Assembly: GCA_050249695.1 (NCBI GenBank)
Contig: JBFWQA010000003.1
Location: 372,001 to 436,000, forward strand
Direction of reading: 5' to 3'
Length of the DNA: 64,000 nucleotides
Source of the DNA: JACKJP01 sp050249695
GTDB lineage: Bacteria; Pseudomonadota; Alphaproteobacteria; Rhizobiales; Tepidamorphaceae
Position 1 is the stretch's first letter. Each line of letters opens with the position of its first letter. The position numbers and the translations under genes are program-made. Below are positions 8,621 to 16,940 of this stretch, in pieces. The notes under the pieces are model-generated. The model searched no databases and was not told the origin of the DNA. It worked only from the letters and a program-made list of their open reading frames with translations.

Positions 8621-9415
8621 ATGCAGCGCTCGGCCCTCATGACGGTCATGCTCGGCGCCGTCCAGAAGGCCGGACGGGGCCTCGCCCGCGACTTCGGCGA
8701 GGTCGAAAATCTCCAGGTCTCGGTCAAGGGGCCGTCCAACTTCGTCACCGCCGCCGACCTGCGGGCCGAGGCGGTGCTGCGGCGCGAACTGGAACGCGCG
8801 CGCCCCGATTTCGGCTTCCTGCTGGAAGAGGGCGGCGCGATCGAGGGACGCGACGCGCGCCATCGCTGGATCATCGATCCGCTCGACGGCACGACCAACT
8901 TCATGCACGGCATCCCGCTGTTTTCCATTTCACTGGCACTTGAGCGCGACGGCGAGATCATCGCCGGGGTCGTCTACAACCCGGTCATGGACGAAACCTA
9001 CAGCGCAGAGCGCGGCGTCGGCGCCTATTTCAACAACCGGCGCATCCGCGTCGCGGCGCGCAAGGATCTCGCCGACGCGGTCGTGACCTGCGGCATTCCC
9101 CATCTCGGGCGGGGCGATGCGGGACAATTCCTGCGCGACATGCGGGCCGTTATCCCCGCCGTATCGGGCATCCGCCGGACGGGTTCGGCCGCGCTCGATC
9201 TCGCCTGGACGGCGGCGGGCCGTTTCGATCTCTTCTTCGAGCACGGCCTCAGCCCCTGGGATATCGCCGCCGGCATCCTGCTGATCCGCGAGGCAGGCGG
9301 TTACGTGACCGATTTCGACGGTCATACCAACCCGCTCGCCACCGGGAATATCGTCGCCGGCAATCCCGATCTTCACGCCGCGCTGCTGAAGCGCTTCCAG
9401 GCCGGCAACGCCTGA
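8621..9415 (+). CDS. suhB: Inositol-1-monophosphatase family protein (SuhB-like)
   Basis: A lithium-sensitive type phosphatase, Mg2+ dependent, acting on inositol or related phosphates; 264 residues. Metal and catalytic motifs are intact: EEG at 69-71 (with the usual Ser/Gly variation), IDPLDGTTNF at 85-94, and SPWDIAAG at 211-218. It is cytosolic and has no signal peptide. It follows efp by 22 bases, so it is likely cotranscribed with it. The paralog at 52174 has the histidinol-phosphatase-like pattern instead. The exact substrate cannot be read from sequence. Confidence 0.9.
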   Translation: MQRSALMTVMLGAVQKAGRGLARDFGEVENLQVSVKGPSNFVTAADLRAEAVLRRELERARPDFGFLLEEGGAIEGRDARHRWIIDPLDGTTNFMHGIPLFSISLALERDGEIIAGVVYNPVMDETYSAERGVGAYFNNRRIRVAARKDLADAVVTCGIPHLGRGDAGQFLRDMRAVIPAVSGIRRTGSAALDLAWTAAGRFDLFFEHGLSPWDIAAGILLIREAGGYVTDFDGHTNPLATGNIVAGNPDLHAALLKRFQAGNA

Positions 9416-9520
9416 CAATACTGCGACTCGCAAAAGTCAAATTGCCGGGTTACCGTCTCGCGCCGAATATGTGAACATTCGGTCCGGAAGCCGCAATCGG
9501 CTTGAAGCGAGGAGCAGAGA

Positions 9521-10525
9521 TTGCGCATGGCGCGCGAGGTCGATCCGAACAAACTTTCGAGCCCGCGGGTTTTTCTGCTGCGGATGCTCGTTTTCCTGAT
9601 CATCGCCGGTTTCGTGGTGTTGATTCTCTTCCCCCAGATATCCCGGGCCTTCATGGCCAATCCCGGCCTCAACGGCCTCATCATCGCCGTGTTGCTCATC
9701 GGCATCGCGCTTTGTATCCGGCAGGTCGCCCGTCTGTTCAGGGAGGTCAACTGGGTGAACGATTTCCGCCTGGCCGATCCCGGACTGGAGATGGAAAACC
9801 CGCCGGTGCTGCTGGCGCCGATGGCGGTCATGCTTCGCGACCGCATCGGCCGCATGGCGATCACCACCCAGACGATGCGCTCGCTGCTGGAATCGATCGC
9901 CATCCGCCTCGACGAGGCGCGCGACATCTCCCGCTACATGACCGGTCTTCTGGTTTTCCTCGGCCTGCTCGGCACCTTCTGGGGCCTCACAGGCACGGTC
10001 GCCGCCGTCGGCAACATCATCAACAATCTCGATGTGGGCTCATCCGACCTCGGCATCATCTTCGAGGATCTCAAGGCCGGACTCGCCGCGCCGCTCGGCG
10101 GCATGGGTACCGCCTTTTCCTCCTCGCTCTTCGGGCTGGCGGGCTCGCTGGTGCTCGGTTTCCTCGATCTTCAGGCGGGCGCCGCGCAGAACCGCTTCTA
10201 CACCGATCTGGAGGACTGGCTGTCCACCGTGACCGACCTGTCCGCCGAGATGCCGTTGCGCAGCCCGGGCGCGGAAGGCGGCGCGATCAACGCGTCGGTG
10301 CAGGCCGCGCTCGACCGTCTCAACCGCTCCATGACCGAGGGGGGCTCCAGCAAGGCCGCCACCGCCGCCATGGCCGACCTCGCCGAAGGCATTCAGGGCC
10401 TCGTCCAGCACATGCGCTCCGAACAAAAGCAGATGCGCGAATGGATCGAGGCGCAGGCCGACCAGCAGGCGGAGCTGACCGAGGTCCTGAAGGTGCTCGC
10501 GGGCCGGGCCGGCAGGGAAAGCTGA
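9521..10525 (+). CDS. MotA/TolQ/ExbB-like proton channel protein
   Basis: A 334-residue membrane protein with two N-terminal membrane helices (about 20-40 and 49-67), a long cytoplasmic part, and a pair of helices around 145-215 that carries the MotA/TolQ/ExbB core with its GLLGTFWGLTGTV segment. It pairs with the OmpA-like gene 3 bases downstream, like TolQ with TolR or MotA with MotB. No flagellar genes are nearby, so an envelope role is more likely than motility. A TTG start at 9521 is 6 bases after AGGAG; an ATG at 9527 is 12 bases after it. Confidence 0.82.
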   Translation: MRMAREVDPNKLSSPRVFLLRMLVFLIIAGFVVLILFPQISRAFMANPGLNGLIIAVLLIGIALCIRQVARLFREVNWVNDFRLADPGLEMENPPVLLAPMAVMLRDRIGRMAITTQTMRSLLESIAIRLDEARDISRYMTGLLVFLGLLGTFWGLTGTVAAVGNIINNLDVGSSDLGIIFEDLKAGLAAPLGGMGTAFSSSLFGLAGSLVLGFLDLQAGAAQNRFYTDLEDWLSTVTDLSAEMPLRSPGAEGGAINASVQAALDRLNRSMTEGGSSKAATAAMADLAEGIQGLVQHMRSEQKQMREWIEAQADQQAELTEVLKVLAGRAGRES

Positions 10526-10528
10526 TCC

Positions 10529-11557
10529 ATGGCCCTTTCGCGCGCGCGCAACCGCGAAGGACGGATGGACTACTGGCCCGGGTTCGTCGACGCCATGTCG
10601 ACCCTGCTGCTCGTCTTCATCTTTCTGCTGGTGGTCTTCATGCTCGCGCAGTTCTTCCTCACGCGCGAGATATCCGGCCGCGATACCGCGCTCTCGCGTC
10701 TCAACGCCCAGGTCGCCGAACTGACGGAGCTGCTGGCGATGGAACGCGCCGGCAAACGCACGTTGCAGGACACGTTGGCGGCGCTGCAGGACAATCTCTC
10801 CGACACCGAATCGGAACGAAACCGGCTGCGCTCGATGCTCAATGAAGGCGCGGGGGCGGCGGACGAGGCAGGCGGACGCATCAACAGCCTGACCGATCAG
10901 CTCGACGCCGAAAAGCAGCTCAGCCAGCGCGCGCTTTCGCAGGTCGAACTCCTCAACCAGCAGATCGCTGCCCTTCGCCGGCAGATCGCGGCTCTCGAGG
11001 ATGCGCTGGACGCCTCCGAACAGCGCGACCGTCAGAGCCAGGCCAAGATCGCCGACCTCGGCAAACGCCTGAACGTCGCGCTCGCCGCCAAGGTGCAGGA
11101 ACTGTCGCGCTACCGGTCGGATTTCTTCGGCCGGCTGCGTGAAATCCTCTCTCAGCGTTCCGACGTGCGCGTCGTCGGGGACAGGTTCGTCTTTCAGGCG
11201 GAGGTGCTTTTCGCCTCGGGCAGCGATGTGATCAATCCGGAAGGCCGCGCCGAGATGACCAAGCTCGCCGATGCCATCAAGGAGCTGGAGACGGAGATTC
11301 CCGACGAGATCAACTGGGTGCTGCGTGTCGACGGCCATACCGACAAGCGGCCGATCAACTCTGCCCGCTTCCAGTCGAACTGGGAGCTTTCCGCCGCCCG
11401 CGCGATCTCGGTCGTGCAGTTTCTGATCGCGCAGGGGGTCTCGGCGGACCGTCTCGTCGCCGCGGGCTTTGCGGACAACCAGCCGCTCGAGCAGGGCGAC
11501 GACGAGGCGACCCTGGCGCGCAACCGCCGCATCGAATTGAAGCTGACAGAGCGCTGA
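10529..11557 (+). CDS. Peptidoglycan-binding OmpA/MotB-like membrane protein
   Basis: A 342-residue protein with one membrane helix near residues 20-41, preceded by a WPGFVDAMSTLLLVFIF segment like the MotB/TolR plug region. A long coiled coil follows from about 45 to 195. A C-terminal OmpA-type peptidoglycan-binding domain (about 215-340) holds the VDGHTDKRPI motif and the closing NRRIELK. It is encoded 3 bases after the MotA-like channel and probably couples ion flow to the cell wall with it. The transcript meets the ABC exporter gene tail to tail, 13 bases apart. Confidence 0.86.
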   Translation: MALSRARNREGRMDYWPGFVDAMSTLLLVFIFLLVVFMLAQFFLTREISGRDTALSRLNAQVAELTELLAMERAGKRTLQDTLAALQDNLSDTESERNRLRSMLNEGAGAADEAGGRINSLTDQLDAEKQLSQRALSQVELLNQQIAALRRQIAALEDALDASEQRDRQSQAKIADLGKRLNVALAAKVQELSRYRSDFFGRLREILSQRSDVRVVGDRFVFQAEVLFASGSDVINPEGRAEMTKLADAIKELETEIPDEINWVLRVDGHTDKRPINSARFQSNWELSAARAISVVQFLIAQGVSADRLVAAGFADNQPLEQGDDEATLARNRRIELKLTER

Positions 11558-11570
11558 TCCGCCTGGCCTT

Positions 11571-13346
11571 TCAGGCCGTCGCGAATTGCAGGGCCGCAAG
11601 GCCTGCGTAAAGCCCGTTCTTGCGCCCGATCAGGGAGCGGTGCGTCCCCTCCTCGACGATCCTGCCATGCTCCAGGACGAGAATGCGGTCAGCGTTTTTC
11701 ACTGTCGCGAGACGATGGGCGACGACGAGCGTCGTGCGGCCGTTCATCAGTTTTTCCAGCGCCTGCTGGACCAGCCTTTCGCTGTTGGCGTCGAGCGCGC
11801 TGGTCGCTTCGTCGAGCAGCAGGATCGGCGCGTCCTTCAGGATTGCCCGCGCGATCGCCACGCGCTGACGCTGGCCGCCTGAAAGCGTGACGCCGCGCTC
11901 ACCGACAAGCGTGTCCAGCCCCGAGGTCAGCGCGTCGGCGAATTCGCTGACGAGCGCTGCATCGGCGGCCGCGCGCACCGCAGCCTCGTCGGCGCCGGGC
12001 CGGCCGAAACGTATATTTTCCGCGATCGTGCCTGCGAAGATGACCGGGTCCTGCGGCACCAGCGCGATCACGCCGCGCAGGGCGTCAAGGTCGAGCGTGC
12101 TTACATCGGCGCCGCCGATCCGGATCGCGCCGGACGTCGTATCGTAGAAGCGCAGGAGCAACTGGATCACGGTGCTCTTGCCGGCTCCCGAAGGACCGAC
12201 CAGCGCGACCGTCTCGCCGCGGCTGACCGTGAAATCGATCCCGTGCAGCACCGGCCCGTCCGCCCCGGCCGGATAGGCAAAATGCACATCCTCAAAAGCG
12301 ATGGCCGGATCGCGCGACATGTCCGGACTGCCCGACGCGGCCGGCGCCGCGATGGCAGGTTCCATGTCGAGAAGCTCGGCGATGCGTTCCGCCGCGCCCG
12401 CCGCCTGCTGCACCTCGCCCCAGACCTGGCTCAACTCGCTGAGCGCGCCGGCGGCGAAGATCGAATAGAGCACGAACTGGCTGAGCGTGCCGGCGGTCAG
12501 TTCGCCGCCGAGGACATCGCGCGCGCCGTACCAGAGCACGGCGACGACGCTTGCGAAGACCATGAAGAGCGCGATCGCGGTCAACAGGGCACGCGCGAGA
12601 GTGCTGGCCCGCGCGGCGTTGAAGGCGTGCTCCACCGCGCCCGCGAACCGCGCGCCGGCGAAGCGCTCCTGCGAGTAGGCCTGGACCGTGCGGATCGCGC
12701 TGACGGCCTCGCCCGCCTGGGCCGCAGCTTCCGCCAGCGTATCCTGGGCCAGCCGGGACTTGACCCTGACGGCGCGGCCGAAGGCGACGAGCGGCAGGAC
12801 GATGAACGGGATCGCCGCCAGCACCAGCGCCGAAAGCCCCGGACTTGTGATGACCATCATGATCGTCGCGCCGATGCCAAGCACGAGATTGCGCAGCGCG
12901 ATCGACATGGATGCCCCGACGGCGGCCTTGATCTGCGTGGTGTCGGCGGTCAGGCGGGAGACGATTTCCCCCGAACGGGCGCTGTCGAAAACATCCATCG
13001 ACAACGTCAGAATATGGGTGAAAACACCCTTCCGTATGTCGGCGACGACCCGCTCGCCAAGCCAGGTAACGAAATAATACCGGCTCGCGCTGGCCAGCGC
13101 TAGGACGGCCACGACCGCGATCATCACCGCGAAATACCGGTTGACCAGCGCCGGGTCGCCTTGCGCAAAACCGGCATCGATCACGCGCCGCAGCGCCAGC
13201 GGCACGGCGAGGGTTGCCATGGCCGCGACGATGAGCGCGACGAGTGCGATCGACAGCCTGCCGGGATAGCGGCTGACGAACGGCCATAACCGCTTCAGCG
13301 GCGACAGGCGGCGGGAGGGAAGCTTTTCCTGATCGGCTGACGGCAT
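11571..13346 (-). CDS. ABC exporter, fused membrane and ATPase domains
   Basis: A 591-residue half-transporter. Six membrane helices occupy about residues 20-310. The ATPase domain has Walker A GPSGAGKST (384-392), the signature LSGGQRQRVAIARA, Walker B ILLLDEATSALD and the H-loop VAHRL. It is of the ABCB/MsbA kind and would act as a homodimer exporting a lipid, peptide or drug; the substrate cannot be told. The ATG at 13346 was chosen; the frame is open to 13430 but the extra 28 residues look non-coding. It stands alone, convergent with the OmpA-like gene. Confidence 0.9.
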   Translation of the reverse strand: MPSADQEKLPSRRLSPLKRLWPFVSRYPGRLSIALVALIVAAMATLAVPLALRRVIDAGFAQGDPALVNRYFAVMIAVVAVLALASASRYYFVTWLGERVVADIRKGVFTHILTLSMDVFDSARSGEIVSRLTADTTQIKAAVGASMSIALRNLVLGIGATIMMVITSPGLSALVLAAIPFIVLPLVAFGRAVRVKSRLAQDTLAEAAAQAGEAVSAIRTVQAYSQERFAGARFAGAVEHAFNAARASTLARALLTAIALFMVFASVVAVLWYGARDVLGGELTAGTLSQFVLYSIFAAGALSELSQVWGEVQQAAGAAERIAELLDMEPAIAAPAASGSPDMSRDPAIAFEDVHFAYPAGADGPVLHGIDFTVSRGETVALVGPSGAGKSTVIQLLLRFYDTTSGAIRIGGADVSTLDLDALRGVIALVPQDPVIFAGTIAENIRFGRPGADEAAVRAAADAALVSEFADALTSGLDTLVGERGVTLSGGQRQRVAIARAILKDAPILLLDEATSALDANSERLVQQALEKLMNGRTTLVVAHRLATVKNADRILVLEHGRIVEEGTHRSLIGRKNGLYAGLAALQFATA

Positions 13347-13581
13347 CGTGTCGGGGGGCTTTCCTGCGAGATCGGCACTTGCGACCAGCGCATTTGGCCG
13401 ATGCTGGACGCATCTGGCAACCCTTGGCACCTGTGGCGGATCGCAGCGCCTCCCGGCGTTTCCGGCACACTTGCCCCGATCCGGCTTTCAGGCTATAGCA
13501 CCGCCGGCTTTTAAATCCGATACGCGACCGGCATGCCTGCGGCCCGTGGCGGGGCGGCCGAAACGCACGAGGAATTCGACG

Positions 13582-13803
13582 ATGAAGAAAGATACTCACC
13601 CCGATTATCACACCATCAAGGTCGTGATGACGGACGGCACCGAGTTCACGACGCGCTCCACCTATGGTGAAGAGGGCGCCGTTCTCCAGCTCGACATCGA
13701 CCCGTCGACCCATCCGGCATGGACGGGGGGCGGTCAGCACCTTATCGACCGCGGCGGCCGCGTCAGCCGGTTCCAGAAGAAGTACGCCTTCCTCAACAAG
13801 TAG
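13582..13803 (+). CDS. rpmE: 50S ribosomal protein L31
   Basis: A 73-residue protein with the L31 signature HPDYHTIKVVMTDGTEF and the C-terminal RGGRVSRFQKKYAFL. It lacks the zinc-ribbon CxxC cysteines, so it is the C-minus form that does not depend on zinc. The ATG follows GAGGAATTC. It is divergent from the ABC exporter and ends in its own terminator. Confidence 0.95.
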   Translation: MKKDTHPDYHTIKVVMTDGTEFTTRSTYGEEGAVLQLDIDPSTHPAWTGGGQHLIDRGGRVSRFQKKYAFLNK

Positions 13804-13840
13804 GGCGTCCGGCGGACCGCGCGGACGGCACGAACAAGAA

Positions 13841-13864
13841 CCCCGCCTCGACGGCGGGGTTTTT
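13841..13864 (+). terminator. Rho-independent terminator of rpmE
   Basis: A 7-bp stem CCCCGCC/GGCGGGG (13841-13847 and 13853-13859) with a 5-base loop is followed by five T (13860-13864). On the opposite strand, for rcdA, the U-tract would be poor (TTCTTG), so it mainly serves rpmE. Confidence 0.88.
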
Positions 13865-13878
13865 CGTTTCCAGCTGGG

Positions 13879-14409
13879 TCAGCGTTGTTCCATCAGCGCC
13901 GATCTGAGCGCCGATATCTGCTCCTCGACCGGATTGCCGGGTGCCCGGCGCATGCGCGACATGCCGCCGCCGCGCGTCAGTTCGTCCAGATGGCGTACAC
14001 GGTCCTGGATGCGGTGGCTGTGCGAAATCAGATCGCGCAGCCGGCCGGGCAGTTCGTGATAGGTGGTCGCGGATTCGTCGGTGACGGAAGAGAGCTTGAT
14101 CTTGCGTTTTTCCAGCTCCCCCTGCTCGGCTGAAATCTCGCCGTCGTTGATCGCCCGCTGTAGCAGCAGCCAGGACGCGATCTGCATGAGTCGTGTGGTC
14201 AGCTTCATGCTCTCGGTGGCATAGGCGAGGCTCGCGAGCCGGCCGAGAGCGCGCGAGTCGTCGCGCCCGGGGCCGTCGAGATAATCGGCGGTTTCCTCAA
14301 GAAGCCCCATGCCCTCACGAAACAGCGGCATGAAGCCTTCCCGATTGACGAGCCTTTCGCCGATCGAGACGGGCACGCCTCCCATCCCGCCTTTCCGTTC
14401 AATAGTCAT
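13879..14409 (-). CDS. rcdA: DUF1465/RcdA family protein
   Basis: A 176-residue, all-helical soluble protein of the DUF1465 family. The characterised Caulobacter member is RcdA, an adaptor that helps ClpXP degrade CtrA. Residues about 20-165 carry the family core (SLAYATESMKLTTRLMQIASWLLLQRA). It ends tail to tail with rpmE, 75 bases away. The conserved order rpmE-rcdA-DUF1192-quinone oxidoreductase supports the call. The name is by family, since function in this organism is not shown. Its upstream region carries repeated TGACAC half-sites. Confidence 0.88.
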   Translation of the reverse strand: MTIERKGGMGGVPVSIGERLVNREGFMPLFREGMGLLEETADYLDGPGRDDSRALGRLASLAYATESMKLTTRLMQIASWLLLQRAINDGEISAEQGELEKRKIKLSSVTDESATTYHELPGRLRDLISHSHRIQDRVRHLDELTRGGGMSRMRRAPGNPVEEQISALRSALMEQR

Positions 14410-14441
14410 CTCGAACGCCTATCCCACTCACTGCATCATCG

Positions 14442-14469
14442 TGACACAGGCGGGTGTCAGAATGACACC
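14442..14469. promoter_or_regulatory. Candidate operator upstream of rcdA
   Basis: Three copies of the TGACAC/GTGTCA half-site lie 33-60 bases upstream of the rcdA start: TGACAC at 14442-14447, GTGTCA at 14454-14459 and TGACAC at 14463-14468. The last two form a perfect 7-bp dyad GGTGTCA-GAA-TGACACC (14453-14469). Position and symmetry suggest a repressor or activator site for rcdA. No known regulator consensus was matched with confidence. Confidence 0.4.
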
Positions 14470-14576
14470 GGCTTGTGCGGTTCAACAATGACGAAACAAA
14501 TCTTGTGCCAGCCGTCCCGCTGAGCGGCTCTTTCGAGCCCGCAAACCCTAACATGAGCGGCCGGGAATGGGAGAGG

Positions 14577-14607
14577 AAAAGAAAAGAGCCGCTGAAGAAG
14601 CGGCTCT
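14577..14607 (-). terminator. Rho-independent terminator, minus strand
   Basis: A perfect 9-bp stem AGAGCCGCT/AGCGGCTCT (14607-14599 and 14593-14585, read on the minus strand) with a 5-base loop is followed by a TTTCTTTT tract (14584-14577). It ends the candidate sRNA, or read-through from the DUF1192 gene. Confidence 0.85.
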
Positions 14608-14685
14608 GAGAGTTAACAGGGAGGCGTCAAACAGAGTGGACAGGAGCCACTCGTCATCCAGAAGACTGGATAGGCTCATTGATAA
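14577..14685 (-). ncRNA. Candidate small RNA between DUF1192 and rcdA
   Basis: The 377-base gap 14410-14786 holds no protein gene but a well-formed RNA on the minus strand. Reading 5' to 3': hairpin ATCCAG-TCTT-CTGGAT (14671-14656), hairpin GAGTGG-CTCCTGT-CCACTC (14652-14634) with a CU-rich loop, a single-stranded CCTCCCT (14624-14618) complementary to ribosome-binding sites, then a terminator. This layout is like CU-rich rhizobial trans-acting sRNAs. A 5' end near 14674-14685 is a guess from a weak -10 (TTTATC, 14686-14681). Two TTAACC elements (14705-14710 and 14713-14718, minus strand) precede it. Alternatively it is only the DUF1192 transcript 3' end. Confidence 0.5.
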
Positions 14686-14786
14686 ACGCGAAAGCTTAAG
14701 GCGCGGTTAACAGGTTAAAAAAACCGCGAAAATATCAACCAAACCCGGAAAGGGTCTGTTGAGCATGCGAACTTGCGCCGTTGCCG

Positions 14787-14981
14787 TCAGCTCTTGAAGA
14801 GGGCGGCCGCCGCATCGCGGCTCAACTCCTTGTCGGTCTTGGCTTTCGTAAGCCTTTCGATCTCGGCGCGCAGCAGTTCGATCCTCTCGCCGAGTTCCTC
14901 AATGGAGATGGCTGAAAGGTCGCCTCCGACCTCATGGACGGCGGGCTTCTTAACCCTGGCTTCATCATCGAACACGGCCAT
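14787..14981 (-). CDS. DUF1192 family protein
   Basis: A 64-residue protein of the DUF1192 family, with the family features FDDE, KK.A.HE.G.DLS..S.EEL..RIELL..EI.RL, mostly one amphipathic helix. Function unknown. The ATG at 14981 sits directly against an AGGAGG, which leaves almost no spacing; a GTG two codons later (14975-14973) has a 6-base spacing and may be the true start. It is divergent from the quinone oxidoreductase and upstream of rcdA, an arrangement common in Hyphomicrobiales. Confidence 0.87.
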   Translation of the reverse strand: MAVFDDEARVKKPAVHEVGGDLSAISIEELGERIELLRAEIERLTKAKTDKELSRDAAAALFKS

Positions 14982-15095
14982 CCTCCTTCGAGCGTTCAAC
15001 TTTCCGGTGAGAGAAACTAGCAAACCCGCCAGCGATTGTCCGCCCTCGCCCGATCCGGTAGTCCTGTGGAAATTCACCAAGCACAGGAGCCCGCC

Positions 15096-16097
15096 GTGAC
15101 GCCGATCCCGAAGACCATGACCGCCGTCGCCATAACCCGTCCCGGCGCTCCGGACGTACTCAAGCCCGAGCAGCGGCCCGTCCCCTCGCCGAAGGCCGGT
15201 GAAATCCTGATCCGGGTGGCGGCCGCCGGCGTCAATCGCCCCGACGTGTTCCAGCGCGAGGGCAACTATCCCGCACCGCCGGGCGCCAGCGACCTGCCGG
15301 GTCTTGAGGTCTCCGGCACCGTTGCCGCGCGTGGCGACGGCGCCGGCCGATTCGCGGTCGGCGACAGCGTCTGCGCGCTGCTGCCCGGTGGCGGCTATGC
15401 CGAATACTGCGTCGTCGACGAGACGAACGTGCTGCCGGTGCCGAAGGGCCTTTCCATGAACGAAGCGGCCGCCCTGCCCGAAACCTTCTTCACGGTTTGG
15501 CACAACGTGTTCCAGCGCGCCGCGCTGCAGCCGGGCGAGACATTCCTCGTCCACGGCGGCACGAGCGGCATCGGCGTGACGGCGATCCAGCTCGCCCGCG
15601 CCTTCGGCGCCCGTCCCTTCGCGACCGCCGGCAGCGCGGAAAAGTGCGCCGCCTGTACCGAGCTCGGCGCTGAACGCGCCGTCAACTACCGCGAGGAGGA
15701 TTTCGTCGCCGTGCTCAAGGAAGCGACGTCCCGCAGGGGCATCGACGTCATTCTCGACATGGTCGGCGGCAGCTATGCCGAGCGAAACTACCAGCTCGCC
15801 GCTGTCGACGGACGCATCGTCCAGATCGCGACCCTGCTCGGCGGCGAGGCGACTGTGGACCTGCGGCGCATCATGATGAAGCGACTGACCCACACGGGTT
15901 CCACGCTGCGCGCACGAGACGTGGCCTTCAAGGCCGGGATTGCCCGCGAACTCGGGGAGCGCGTCTGGCCGCTGATCGAAAAGGGCCGGGTGAAGGTACT
16001 CATCGACTCGACCTTCCCGCTTGTCGAGGCCGCCGGTGCGCACGCCCTGATGGAAAGTTCCGCCCATGTCGGCAAGATCGTGTTGACGGTCGCCTGA
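15096..16097 (+). CDS. NAD(P)H:quinone oxidoreductase (zinc-independent MDR)
   Basis: A 333-residue medium-chain reductase of the PIG3/quinone oxidoreductase type. It has a GroES-like N domain with GVNRPDVFQREGNYP, and the NADP-binding HGGTSGIGVTAIQLA at about residues 155-169. The structural-zinc cysteines are absent, as is usual for this group. It reduces quinones or enones with NADPH. A GTG start at 15096 follows CAGGAG at good spacing and gives the family-like N-terminus TPIPKTMTAVAI; an ATG at 15117 is the alternative. Confidence 0.88.
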   Translation: MTPIPKTMTAVAITRPGAPDVLKPEQRPVPSPKAGEILIRVAAAGVNRPDVFQREGNYPAPPGASDLPGLEVSGTVAARGDGAGRFAVGDSVCALLPGGGYAEYCVVDETNVLPVPKGLSMNEAAALPETFFTVWHNVFQRAALQPGETFLVHGGTSGIGVTAIQLARAFGARPFATAGSAEKCAACTELGAERAVNYREEDFVAVLKEATSRRGIDVILDMVGGSYAERNYQLAAVDGRIVQIATLLGGEATVDLRRIMMKRLTHTGSTLRARDVAFKAGIARELGERVWPLIEKGRVKVLIDSTFPLVEAAGAHALMESSAHVGKIVLTVA

Positions 16098-16223
16098 TAC
16101 CCGCCGCCGATGTCGTTTGCATCGCGCCACCGCTTCGGGTAAACACGGTGCCAATCCCAGTTCATGCACCAACTCGCTGACCGGGGCCCGCCGGTGACAA
16201 GGCGGGCACGAACGGAGAAAATC

Positions 16224-16931
16224 ATGTCTGATACGCTTCTGATGCCCAAGGCGACCGCCGTGTGGCTCGTCGACAATACCGCCCTCACCTTCCGCCAGAT
16301 TGCCGAGTTCTGTGCGCTGCACGAACTGGAAGTGAAGGCGATCGCGGATGGTGAGTCGGCGCAGGGCATCAAGGGTCTGGATCCGGTCCAGACGGGGCAG
16401 CTTTCGCGCGAGGCGATCAGCGCCGCCGAGGCCGATCCGAAGAAGAAGCTGGAGCTTTCCAAGCCCAAGGTCATCGTGCCGCAACGCGCCAAGAAGGGCC
16501 CGCGCTATACGCCGGTCTCGCGCCGGCAGGATCGCCCGAACGCGATCCTGTGGCTCGTGCGCAACCATCCCGAATTGAAGGACGCGCAGATCATGCGCCT
16601 TGTCGGCACGACGAAGTCGACCATCCAGCAGATTCGCGAGCGCACCCACTGGAACGCCGCCAATCTCGCGCCGGCCGATCCGGTGACGCTCGGACTATGC
16701 AGCCAGGTCGAACTTGACGCGGAAGTGAAGAAGGCGGCGCGCGCCCGGCCGGCGGATGCGGAAGGCCCGACATTGCTGCCGGCGGAAGTGACAACGGCGG
16801 AGGCGCCGGAATCGCCCTTCCAGCCGCTCTCGCCCTCGCGACAGGAAAAGGAACCCGCCGTCGACGCCGAGAACGTCTTCGCCCGGTTCACCGGCTCCAG
16901 CGAGCAGAGCGACGAGGACGAGGAACGCTAG
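16224..16931 (+). CDS. trcR: DUF1013 family cell-cycle regulator TrcR
   Basis: A 235-residue protein of the DUF1013 family, whose named members are cell cycle transcriptional regulator TrcR. The conserved N-terminal part (MPKATAVWLVDNTALTFRQIAEFC) and middle part (RPNAILWLVRNHPELKDAQIMRLVGTTKSTI) look like two helix-turn-helix-like segments. The C-terminal 70 residues are acidic and disordered. The ATG at 16224 has a GGAGA ribosome site; the frame extends to 16164 without family similarity. It ends tail to tail with the SDR gene. Confidence 0.9.
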   Translation: MSDTLLMPKATAVWLVDNTALTFRQIAEFCALHELEVKAIADGESAQGIKGLDPVQTGQLSREAISAAEADPKKKLELSKPKVIVPQRAKKGPRYTPVSRRQDRPNAILWLVRNHPELKDAQIMRLVGTTKSTIQQIRERTHWNAANLAPADPVTLGLCSQVELDAEVKKAARARPADAEGPTLLPAEVTTAEAPESPFQPLSPSRQEKEPAVDAENVFARFTGSSEQSDEDEER

Positions 16932-16940
16932 CAGGCGTCC

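Noticed and set aside
13347..13430. Upstream start for the ABC exporter
   Set aside because: The added residues (RVARCVQHRPNALVAS) do not look like an exporter N-terminus, and the ATG at 13346 is adequate.
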